DNA of 9,122 bases from Patescibacteria group bacterium (GCA_025060085.1 JANXCM010000021.1:1-9122), one strand, 5' to 3'. Counted from the stretch's first letter, positions 1-6,709 are shown. The notes: generated by a model from the sequence alone, not told the origin. Numbers and translations are program-made.

Positions 1-66
1 AAATTTAATCTATTTTTTGATATCATTGTTTAATTTTTTTAAATTATTTTCATAATTAGATATTAA

Positions 67-102
<36 letters not shown>

Positions 103-205
103 TGTATAAATAATTATATTATAAGTTGAAAAATAAATTTATAAATTATGGATAATTTTTAATTTTTATATTTTTTATTTAATTAATTATTTATTTAAAT
201 AAATT

Positions 206-889
206 ATGAAAATTTTAGGTCTCGATTTTTTTCTTGATAAAACCCTAAATGTTGCTCAAAACCTATTAGAAAAATATATTTTTAGAAAATATAAAGGAAA
301 ATTAATTATAGAGAAAATAGTATAAACTGAAGCTTATATTGGTCCTAAAGACAAAGCTTCTCATGCTTATTCAAAAAAGATTCAACCGGTAAAAGAAAAG
401 ATAAGGGTATTTAAGAGAAATTTAAAAAGAATTAAAAATTATCTTGATAACAAGGATATATTTTTAAAAAGAATTTTAAAATGCTCAAAATGTAAAATAA
501 CAGATAGAAATTTAGCTGAATATCTAAGAGGTGGTCATATTTATATCTATTTAGTTTATGGAAATTATTATCAATTAAATATTTCAACCTATAAAGAAGG
601 TTATCCTGAATGTGTCCTTATTAGGGCATTAGAGCCAATTAATTATTATTCTACTAAATTTATTAAACCTAATGGACTTGGTAAACTTTGCAATTTTTTA
701 AAATTAGATAATAGTTTTTGGGGTATTGATGTTTGTACTTCTAAAAAGATATTTTTTGTAGATGGTGATAAAATTAATAATAATATGATAGTGAAAAGTA
801 AAAGAATAGGAATAGATTATGCTGAAGAATATAGAGATAAATTATGGAGGTTCTATATTAAAAACAATAAATGGGTAAGTAAAAAATGA
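206..889 (+). pseudogene. DNA-3-methyladenine glycosylase (AAG/MPG family), interrupted by in-frame TAA
   Basis: This is a base-excision-repair enzyme that removes alkylated purines such as 3-methyladenine. The frame from ATG at 206 runs 228 codons to TGA (887-889) but contains one TAA at 323-325 (codon 40). It falls in the family signature IVETEAYxG, read here as IV-stop-TEAYIG, so the first Glu codon (GAA) has become TAA. Everything else looks intact: catalytic Glu42 (human E125), Tyr44 (Y127), His53 (H136), the RN of the KTxRN-like motif (101-102), YIYLVYG (113-119) with Tyr115 (Y159), Asn125 (N169) and IRALEP (139-144, human R182). About 40 lysine-rich residues (56-96), including CSKC, are inserted between His53 and the RN motif, making it longer than the usual ~200 residues. 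No ATG follows the stop until near 785, so internal restart is unlikely. It may be a recent pseudogene, a base-call error or a readthrough gene. The family assignment is secure; functional status is not. Confidence 0.85.
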
Positions 890-1497
890 AAGAAATAGTT
901 AATCCTGAGAAAATTAGTTATCCTCAAAAATGCCAAATCGGGGTAATAGTTCAAATTCCTAGAGATAAAACATATCTTTTTGATTCTTTTGAAATGACAT
1001 TACCTAAAGAAGTTAAAGAAGGGAGGATAGAAAATTTAGAGATTAATGAAGATATGATAAGTTTTACTTTGGTTAAAGAAAATGAAATTTATTCTATTCC
1101 GGAATCAATTTTTGGTATTTCTGATTATTTTCAACCTTCTCCTGAAACTTATAAATTTTTAATTAGAATTAGAACAAGTATTGAAAATTATAGGGAAAGT
1201 GTTTTGATATGTGGAAAAAGTAGTGGATTAGAAATTCCACCTCATCAGGATAATGATAATCAATGTTTTTGGAATATTTTTGATGAATGTTATCTTTTAG
1301 AAAAAATTGATAATGAAGTAAAAATTTTTAGGCTAAAAATCAAATTAATTTATGATAATCTTAATAGAGTAAAAGGAATAAGAATAATTTCTCAGCCTTT
1401 AAGTAAAAACGATTCAGAAATAAGCAATCATAAAAATTTAATTCAAACTATTCAAGATTTTCAAGAAGGTAAATTTAGACAGGGTGGAGACCAATAA
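886..1497 (+). CDS. hypothetical protein, 203 aa, coupled to the glycosylase frame
   Basis: I do not recognise the family. The ATG overlaps the TGA of the glycosylase frame (ATGA, 886-889), suggesting translational coupling, and no strong Shine-Dalgarno is visible. The protein is soluble, with no signal peptide or membrane segment. It alternates short hydrophobic stretches (IGVIVQIP, FLIRIRTSI, VKIFRLKIKLIY) with charged turns, which suggests a mostly beta fold. Around residues 108-136 there is a Cys/His/Asp cluster (ICGKSSG, PPHQD, CFWNIFDEC) that could be an active or metal site, but I have no family to anchor that. The C-terminal ~35 residues are polar and probably helical. Base composition matches the surrounding AT-rich genes. 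Its last 23 bases overlap the end of lysY on the other strand. The reading frame is convincing; the function is unknown. Confidence 0.8.
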   Translation: MKEIVNPEKISYPQKCQIGVIVQIPRDKTYLFDSFEMTLPKEVKEGRIENLEINEDMISFTLVKENEIYSIPESIFGISDYFQPSPETYKFLIRIRTSIENYRESVLICGKSSGLEIPPHQDNDNQCFWNIFDECYLLEKIDNEVKIFRLKIKLIYDNLNRVKGIRIISQPLSKNDSEISNHKNLIQTIQDFQEGKFRQGGDQ

Positions 1498-2512
1498 AAT
1501 CTAAACCAGTTTTTTCCTCGATATTAAAGAGGATATTCATTATTTGAACTGCTTGGCCGGCAGTTCCTTTGACTAAATTATCAATAGCGCTTAAGATAAC
1601 TAATCTTTTAGTTTCTTCATTAATCTTGAATCCGATATCACAATAATTTGTTCCCCATAAAATTTTAGGTTCTGGTAAACGATAGAGACCTTCTTTTTGA
1701 TTTATGATTCTAATGAATGGTTCATTTTGATAGTATTTAAAATAAATTTGCCAAATATCTTTTTCTTTTAAATTTTGATTACCATCGAAAAAAATGTGAG
1801 TGGTAGATAAAATTCCTCTTACTATTTCTACCGCTGTGGCAGTGATTTCTACATTAAGATTTAAAAATTCTTTTATTTCAGCTTCGTGACGATGATTAAT
1901 GGGATGATAGGTGCGAATAACACTATTTCTTTCTGGATGATGGGTAGAAAGGGAAGGCTTGGAACCAGCAGCAGAGCTTCCAATTTTAACATCGGCAATT
2001 ATCTTTGTTTTTTCATTAATTATTTTTTCTTGAACTAAAGGGTAAAGAGCTAAAATAATAGATGTAGCTTCACATCCTGGGCAAGAAAAATATTTATATT
2101 TTTTAATTTCTTGACGATTAATTTCTGGAATAGTATATAAAAATTTATTAATCAAATCTGGAGATAAATGTTTTGTTTGATAATATTTTTCAAAAAGTTC
2201 CAAATTTTTTAATCTAAAATCTGCTCCTAAATCAATAATATAGTTAGCCAATGAAGAAAATTTTTCAATATATTTCATAGATTCTAAATTGGGAAGAGCA
2301 ATAAAAAGCAAATCACATTTTTCTAATTCTTCTAAGGAACAAAAAACTTTGTTGATTTTATTTCTCAGATTTGGATGAATAAACGAAATTTGTTTGCCTA
2401 TATAATTTTTGCTTGTTATCTTATTTATTTCTACATATGGATGGTTAGTTAAAATCCTTAACAACTCTCCACCGCCATAACCTGATCCACCGACAATACT
2501 TACTTTAATCAT
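1475..2512 (-). CDS. lysY: LysW-L-2-aminoadipate/glutamate 6(5)-phosphate reductase (LysY/ArgC family)
   Basis: This NADPH-dependent enzyme reduces the acyl-phosphate on LysW-bound 2-aminoadipate (or glutamate) to the semialdehyde. The 345 residues are full length for the family. The N-terminal nucleotide-binding motif is VGGSGYGGGELLRIL (7-21). The catalytic Cys is Cys147 in CPGCEATS; the E-A-T-S following it resembles LysY (CNATA) more than classical ArgC. Residues 176-192 read KIGSSAAGSKPSLSTHH, and NHRHE (206-210) carries the conserved His. These match the LysY branch by eye. It is the last gene of the operon and its start overlaps the lysX stop by 8 bases (2505-2512), so translation is probably coupled. 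The gene ends convergently on the 886-1497 gene with a 23-base overlap, so no separate terminator fits between them. The function class is certain; substrate chain length (C5 or C6) is not. Confidence 0.93.
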   Translation of the reverse strand: MIKVSIVGGSGYGGGELLRILTNHPYVEINKITSKNYIGKQISFIHPNLRNKINKVFCSLEELEKCDLLFIALPNLESMKYIEKFSSLANYIIDLGADFRLKNLELFEKYYQTKHLSPDLINKFLYTIPEINRQEIKKYKYFSCPGCEATSIILALYPLVQEKIINEKTKIIADVKIGSSAAGSKPSLSTHHPERNSVIRTYHPINHRHEAEIKEFLNLNVEITATAVEIVRGILSTTHIFFDGNQNLKEKDIWQIYFKYYQNEPFIRIINQKEGLYRLPEPKILWGTNYCDIGFKINEETKRLVILSAIDNLVKGTAGQAVQIMNILFNIEEKTGLDFIGLHPV

Positions 2513-3347
2513 TGTTAATTTTTTCTAAACAAAAATTAATTATTTCATCCGAAATATTTACTCCCGTCACTTTTTGAATATTTTTAAACTCCACAGTGTT
2601 ATTTAATTCATTTACTAAATAACCATTTTGATATTCAAAAACATCAATCCCGTAGATTCCTTCAGGAATTTTTTCTATTAAATTTTGGCAAATATTTTCT
2701 AATTCTTTATCCAGATTACATATTTTTATCTTGCCTCCACGAGCAGTATTTGAAATCCAATGAAAACTTTCTCGATAGACACAAGAAACAATTTTTTTTC
2801 CAATAATAGTAATTCTAATATCTCGATTAGGTTTTTCAATAAATTTTGTTGTATAAAAAATATTATGATAAGGAGAAGAAAGATTTTTTTTGTGTTCAAT
2901 TATTCCTTCAAAAGCATCACGATCATTTATTTTAGCTAACAATCTACCCCATGAACCATAAATAGGTTTGAGAACAAGAGGATAGTTTTCTAAGATTTGA
3001 CTTACTTTGTCAATCATTTCTTCATGGAAAAAAACTAAAAATGGAACAGTAGGAATATTATTTTTAATTAAAAAAAGCGAAGTAATAAATTTATTAGAGC
3101 AAAGATGGTTAACTTCCAAACTATTAATTACTTTGATATTAAAGGTTTCAAAAAAATGAGTTATTTGATCGCCGATAAATTGGGAAAGACAACGATTCAA
3201 AATGAGTTTATCTTTAAATTGAAAATTTCTGGGATCTAAAATTAATTTATCAGCAGAAAGTAAATTAAGTTCGATATTTAATTTTTTTGCTGATTCTATA
3301 ATAAATTTTTCATCTTCTCTTAGTAATTGATATATTAGTGTAATCAT
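2505..3347 (-). CDS. lysX: LysW-2-aminoadipate/glutamate ligase (LysX/ArgX, ATP-grasp)
   Basis: This ATP-dependent ligase joins the alpha-amino group of 2-aminoadipate (LysX) or glutamate (ArgX) to the gamma-carboxyl of the C-terminal Glu of LysW. The chosen start gives 280 residues beginning MITLIYQLLREDEK, aligning with the Thermus LysX N-terminus. An upstream in-frame ATG at 3371 would add 8 residues lying inside the lysW coding end. The start at 3347 is backed by a GGGGAG Shine-Dalgarno (3354-3359) six bases away. ATP-grasp features are VLKPIYGSWGRLLAK (125-139), RDIRI (175-179), HWISNTARGG (196-205), YGIDVFE (232-238) and NELNNTVEFKN (246-256), all close to Thermus LysX. It lies one base after the lysW stop and overlaps lysY by 8 bases. 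I cannot tell LysX from ArgX specificity by eye. Confidence 0.94.
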   Translation of the reverse strand: MITLIYQLLREDEKFIIESAKKLNIELNLLSADKLILDPRNFQFKDKLILNRCLSQFIGDQITHFFETFNIKVINSLEVNHLCSNKFITSLFLIKNNIPTVPFLVFFHEEMIDKVSQILENYPLVLKPIYGSWGRLLAKINDRDAFEGIIEHKKNLSSPYHNIFYTTKFIEKPNRDIRITIIGKKIVSCVYRESFHWISNTARGGKIKICNLDKELENICQNLIEKIPEGIYGIDVFEYQNGYLVNELNNTVEFKNIQKVTGVNISDEIINFCLEKINND

Positions 3348-3348
3348 A

Positions 3349-3525
3349 TTATTCTCCCCAATCTTCTTCAATATTTGGTGCTTCAGCTAAAATTATTTCA
3401 TTTCCGATAACACTTTTAGTGACTAATCTGTTGTTACAATTTCCACAATTTAAAAGTTCATTTTCTTCAGGTAAAGTAGAAAAATTTATTTGAGAACCAC
3501 AAATAGGACAATTTGCGTTGAACAT
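3349..3525 (-). CDS. lysW: LysW amino-group carrier protein
   Basis: A 58-residue carrier protein whose C-terminal Glu58 gamma-carboxyl carries the substrate through the pathway and protects its alpha-amino group. Two zinc-knuckle pairs are visible: Cys6-Pro-Ile-Cys9-Gly and Cys27-Gly-Asn-Cys30. The acidic tail IEEDWGE (52-58) ends in the EDWGE signature of carrier-competent LysW. I chose the start at 3525 because it gives the usual LysW length. A longer in-frame ATG at 3606 would add 27 lysine-rich, hydrophobic residues absent from the family. No Shine-Dalgarno is evident at either. The gene lies 82 bases after the amidotransferase-like gene and one base before lysX. The carrier should be fully functional as read, since the key Cys residues and the terminal Glu are present. 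Confidence 0.95.
   Translation of the reverse strand: MFNANCPICGSQINFSTLPEENELLNCGNCNNRLVTKSVIGNEIILAEAPNIEEDWGE
3354..3359 (-). promoter_or_regulatory. lysX ribosome binding site inside the lysW C-terminal codons
   Basis: GGGGAG lies six bases before the lysX ATG (3347). It is made by the codons TGG-GGA-GAA for Trp56, Gly57 and Glu58, the invariant WGE end of LysW. It fixes the lysX start and links translation of carrier and ligase. Confidence 0.75.
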
Positions 3526-3607
3526 TTTTATTTTTTTATTTTCATTAAATCTTAATAACCGACTCAAAAGATAATTTTTTAAAGTGTTAAAAATTATATA
3601 AATCAAT

Positions 3608-4258
3608 TTATTTTAAATCAAGAGTAAGAAGTGAAGGTGAAGGCAATTTTTGGAAATTTAGATTAGCAAACTCTTCGGAAGAGATAATGATTAAATTTTC
3701 TTCTTCAAAAAGATTTAATTGGAAATAATCTTTGTGTTGATGATAAACAGAAATAAGATAAATTCTTTTTAAAGAGAGATCAATTAAACCAATATTCATT
3801 CCTACAATAAATTCGGAATTTTGTAAGATATATTGATATAAATTTTCTAAAAAATTACTCTTTTCTCGTTTATAGAAATCTAAGATTAGATTAAATAATT
3901 TTTGAGCGCCAATTTTACCTTCAATATCTATTTTTACTCCCTTAAGAAGGCCATTGAAAACAAAGACTAAGCTATCCTTTATAAAAGGTTGATTAAATTC
4001 CAAATCGATAATACTATTTGAAGCTGAACGACAATGGGCAATGAAAAGATTGTCATTTAAAAAAATATCAAAAATATTTTTCTCTTTCCAAATAGGTTGA
4101 ATTGATTTATAAAACTGCTTACTAGTTAAACATCCCCAACCATCTTTTTGTCTATCTCCATCAGGAGTGAAACTATTTTCACACATTTTAGAAAATGGAT
4201 ACAAATAATCTTTTATTTGAAATTCTTCTTTTGAAGATATTATTAAAAATCTACACAT
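3608..4258 (-). CDS. class II glutamine amidotransferase-like Ntn hydrolase (YafJ/EgtC type) in the LysW operon
   Basis: An N-terminal-nucleophile amidohydrolase of 216 residues with no synthase domain attached. The start is MCRF, placing the nucleophile Cys at position 2. An earlier in-frame ATG (4360) would bury it and overlap lysJ. Visible motifs are KDGWG (38-42, typical of the YafJ/EgtC group), IAHCRSAS (73-80, with Arg77 matching the Arg that binds the substrate alpha-carboxylate), FNGLLKG (101-107, oxyanion Asn102-Gly103) and IISSEEFANL (191-200). At the usual TDTE/TVDS motif the sequence reads KIGAQ (115-119), so the Asp that binds the substrate alpha-ammonium is Gly117. It starts 10 bases after the lysJ stop and precedes lysW. 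LysK, which releases the product from LysW in known pathways, is not in the window. The gamma-glutamyl amide joining product to LysW is the bond type this family cuts, as EgtC does in ergothioneine synthesis. I infer that it may release lysine or ornithine from LysW. Alternatives are a glutaminase supplying ammonia or an unrelated repair hydrolase. Confidence 0.88.
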   Translation of the reverse strand: MCRFLIISSKEEFQIKDYLYPFSKMCENSFTPDGDRQKDGWGCLTSKQFYKSIQPIWKEKNIFDIFLNDNLFIAHCRSASNSIIDLEFNQPFIKDSLVFVFNGLLKGVKIDIEGKIGAQKLFNLILDFYKREKSNFLENLYQYILQNSEFIVGMNIGLIDLSLKRIYLISVYHQHKDYFQLNLFEEENLIIISSEEFANLNFQKLPSPSLLTLDLK

Positions 4259-4268
4259 ATTTATTTTT

Positions 4269-5408
4269 TTAAACACTATTAATAATTTTTTGAAAAATTT
4301 CAACAAAGTGATTGATTTCTTTCTCGCTGATAATATAAGGAGGTAGAAGCCTGATAACATTTTCGCCAGCAGGAATGGCCAAGATAAAATTTTCTTGAAG
4401 TCTTTTTAAAATTTCTGTTCTCTTTTCTTTTACTTCAATACCAATTATTAAACCCTTACCTCTGATTTCAACTATAAGGTCATTATTTATTTTTTTTAAT
4501 TTTTCGATTAAATAATGTCCTTTACTTTTAATTTCTTCTAAAAAATTATCATCCAAAATTTCTAAAATTTTCAAAGATATTCGACAAGCAATTAAATTAC
4601 CTCCAAAAGTAGAAGTATGAAAAAATTTAGGAATTCTAATTGCTATTTTTTCGGAAACTAAAACAGCACTTAATGGTAAACCATTAGCCATTCCTTTACC
4701 CAAACAGATAATATCAGAATAAATATTTTCATGTTGACTAGCTAAAAATTTTCCTGTTCGTCCAAAACCAGTTTGAATTTCGTCAACAATAAGAATAATA
4801 TTTCTTTCTCGACAAATTTCTGAAAGTGATTTTAAATAATTATCTGGAGGAAGATTAATTCCACCATCACCCTGAATTGGTTCTATTACCACCACCCCAG
4901 TATTTTTAGTAAGATTTCTTTCAAAATCAGCTAAATTACCAAATTCAACAAATTTAACCTTAATTAAAAATTCTTCAATTCCTTTACGGTATTTTTCACC
5001 AAAAGTTAGAGAGAGAGCACCAAGCGTTTTACCGTGATAACTATTTTTCATAGAAATAATTTCTTTTTTATTTGTAGAATAGATAGCAAACTTCAAAGCT
5101 GCTTCAATAGCTTCTGCTCCTGAATTTAAAAAAAATACCCTACCAACCATCTGACATTTTTCTAATAAATTTTTTGCTAATTCATCTCTAATTTTATTTC
5201 CAAAACTACCATGAAGATTAAATAATTTATAAAGTTGATCTTTAATAACAGATTCTATTTCTTTATTTTTATATCCTAAAATATTAACTCCATAATTAGA
5301 CATAAAATCTAAATATTTGTTCCCTTTATCATCAAAAAGATAGCAATTTTCTCCTTCCACAATTTCTAAATTTCTTTCAAGATAAAGATTAAGAATGTAA
5401 TTATTCAT
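4269..5408 (-). CDS. lysJ: LysW-gamma-lysine/ornithine aminotransferase (LysJ/ArgD family)
   Basis: A PLP-dependent class III aminotransferase that converts the LysW-bound semialdehyde to LysW-lysine (or LysW-ornithine), using glutamate as amino donor. The chosen ATG at 5408 gives 379 residues. A TTG at 5426 would add six residues, but the ATG fits the family N-terminus better. Motifs are NSGAEAIEAALK (95-106), SYHGKTLGALS (123-133), EPIQGDGG (176-183), VDEIQTGFGRTGKF (208-221, with PLP-ring Asp209) and LGKGMANGLPLSA (236-248, with Schiff-base Lys238). It overlaps the end of lysZ by 8 bases and is followed after 10 bases by the Ntn hydrolase gene. Length and motifs are normal. On sequence alone it could be read as ArgD, but the LysW context supports LysJ. 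Confidence 0.93.
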   Translation of the reverse strand: MNNYILNLYLERNLEIVEGENCYLFDDKGNKYLDFMSNYGVNILGYKNKEIESVIKDQLYKLFNLHGSFGNKIRDELAKNLLEKCQMVGRVFFLNSGAEAIEAALKFAIYSTNKKEIISMKNSYHGKTLGALSLTFGEKYRKGIEEFLIKVKFVEFGNLADFERNLTKNTGVVVIEPIQGDGGINLPPDNYLKSLSEICRERNIILIVDEIQTGFGRTGKFLASQHENIYSDIICLGKGMANGLPLSAVLVSEKIAIRIPKFFHTSTFGGNLIACRISLKILEILDDNFLEEIKSKGHYLIEKLKKINNDLIVEIRGKGLIIGIEVKEKRTEILKRLQENFILAIPAGENVIRLLPPYIISEKEINHFVEIFQKIINSV

Positions 5409-6207
5409 AAATAATAGTCGTTCCAATATTATTTAAAGCCTTAGAAATAGGATTTTGATATCGGCCATCGGCAATAATAATTTTACTCCTTTTTAGTTCA
5501 GATATTTTTTTTATATTTAAAAGTTTTTTTTGAAATCCGTAATCTTCTGATTCTTTAATTAAATCTTCTAATTCTGATAATTTTAAAGTAGGAATTAAAC
5601 TTTCAGTTATATTTTTATTGTAAAGGATACCTTGTGCTTCAATAAGAAAAATTATATTTTCAGGTTGATAAATCTGAGTAAGGTGGTAAATAACTTGATC
5701 ATTATCAATATTTAAAATTTCACCTTCTTCACTAATAGCTGGAGGGGTAAGAATAACTACATAATTTTCTCCTAAAAAATAATCAATTAATTTCTTATTA
5801 ATTTTTTCTATTTTCCCCGTATAGTTGTCAGTGATTAATTTAACTTTATTTTCTATTCTAGCTGTTAAATTTTTTTTTCTTTTAGCTAGGATTAATTTTC
5901 CATCTATTCCGCAAAGACTAATAGATTTAATTCCGTTTTTTATTAAAAGAGCGCTTAATTTTTTAGCCTGCAAGCCAGCATAGGTCATCAACATTAAATC
6001 GATAACATCTTGATGAGTATAAACACTTTTATAACCACTTTCCGATTCAATAATTTTTATTTCAATATTTAATTTTTTAGCTAATTCATTACGATAATAA
6101 TTTGCTCCTAAAACAATAATTATTTTTTCATTACTAAATTTTTTTAAATCCTCAGCTATATACTCAAGATTAATTTCTTTCCCTCCACCTATTTTGATTA
6201 TTAACAT
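5401..6207 (-). CDS. lysZ: LysW-aminoadipate/glutamate kinase (LysZ/ArgB family)
   Basis: An amino-acid-kinase-fold enzyme that phosphorylates the side-chain carboxyl of LysW-bound 2-aminoadipate or glutamate. Its 268 residues are normal length. The N-terminus MLIIKIGGGKEIN carries the ATP-phosphate Lys and Gly-rich loop. LSALLIKNGIKSISLCGIDG (84-103) matches LysZ, as do YTGKIEKIN, VVILTPPAIS and LNIDNDQ (equivalent to NTDGDQ). The C-terminal IIIADGRYQNPISKAL matches the ADGRxxNPI signature of the LysZ branch. One oddity is the second Gly-rich loop, usually VHGG, which reads VLGAN (32-36), so the His and one Gly are replaced. The start at 6207 has GGGG a few bases upstream and lies 18 bases after the stop proposed for the repeat protein gene. 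The gene overlaps lysJ by 8 bases. Confidence 0.92.
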   Translation of the reverse strand: MLIIKIGGGKEINLEYIAEDLKKFSNEKIIIVLGANYYRNELAKKLNIEIKIIESESGYKSVYTHQDVIDLMLMTYAGLQAKKLSALLIKNGIKSISLCGIDGKLILAKRKKNLTARIENKVKLITDNYTGKIEKINKKLIDYFLGENYVVILTPPAISEEGEILNIDNDQVIYHLTQIYQPENIIFLIEAQGILYNKNITESLIPTLKLSELEDLIKESEDYGFQKKLLNIKKISELKRSKIIIADGRYQNPISKALNNIGTTIIYE

Positions 6208-6225
6208 TTCCCCAACTAATAATAT

Positions 6226-6709
6226 TTATTCTTCTATAATGATACTTCCAACCAATCGACCACTCTGTTTCATTCTTTCTAATTTTTCTCTGATCTCTTT
6301 TTTTTCTTGGATTTCTTTCTGAAAGAAGCACATCTCCACCTATAGTTTCTAAATTTTGAAAATCAAAATTACCATTTTTTTCTAAAATTAAATTTCTTCC
6401 TATTTTTTTAAGCTTAGGGAAAGAATCATAGGTGTGAAACATTTGAGAAATATTAAGATCCCCTTCAACAATTTCTAAATTTTTTAATTCAGTATTTTTT
6501 AGATTAGGAATTATTAAACTTCCTCCTATTTTTCTTAATTTTCTAAGTTTCAATTCAATTAAATTATTACCTATTAAACTACCAGTTATTATTTCTAAAT
6601 TTTTCATTTGTAAAATTTTAGCTAAGGGAATATCTAAATTTCCTTCTATATAAGTAAGGTTAGGAAAAATTACTTCTTGAGCTTGCCTAAATTCAATATT
6701 CCCTCTCAT
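6226..6709 (-). pseudogene. L-domain/LRR-like repeat protein, apparently frameshifted near its C-terminus
   Basis: The first ~130 residues form six repeats of about 20 residues with the core (I/V)xGxLxI, beginning near residues 21, 41, 61, 81, 103 and 123 (e.g. IEGNLDI, IGGSLII, VEGDLNI). They are preceded by (P/K)(N/K)L. This resembles the receptor-L-domain/LRR-like beta-solenoid class; the specific function is unknown. The open frame runs on to 6170 as an implausible tail of Arg, Lys, Trp and Asn and overlaps lysZ. Reading one base forward in the A8 tract (top-strand T run 6298-6305), or at the CTTCTTT just before it, gives a natural helical ending, EIREKLERMKQSG then VGSIIIEE. That frame stops at 6226, 18 bases before lysZ. 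A second A8 tract overlaps the ATG at 6709. Removing one A there joins an earlier ATG (6740, MANQYF). No signal peptide is visible. It may be a decaying gene, homopolymer errors or slippage. Confidence 0.6.

Noticed and set aside
206..889. Reassigned stop codon (alternative genetic code) to explain the TAA in the glycosylase
   Set aside because: TAA ends lysY, lysX, lysW, lysJ and the hypothetical gene at family-typical C-termini, and TGA ends the glycosylase frame, so the standard code fits.
3348..3371. Eight-residue N-terminal extension of LysX from an ATG at 3371
   Set aside because: It lies within the lysW 3' coding sequence and is absent from the family. The ATG at 3347 has a good Shine-Dalgarno and aligns with known LysX.
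3526..3606. 27-residue N-terminal extension of LysW
   Set aside because: LysW proteins are ~55 residues and begin just before the first CPxC; the extension is AT-rich intergenic sequence.
4259..4360. N-terminal extension of the Ntn hydrolase from ATG 4360
   Set aside because: It would bury the nucleophile Cys, which must follow the initiator Met, and would overlap lysJ coding sequence.
5409..5426. TTG start six residues upstream in lysJ
   Set aside because: The ATG at 5408 gives the usual N-terminus. TTG remains possible since a GGAACG lies near it, but has no added support.
6170..6225. C-terminal tail of the repeat protein extending into lysZ
   Set aside because: The composition is unlike the repeats, it overlaps the lysZ start, and the alternative frame gives a natural ending at 6226.
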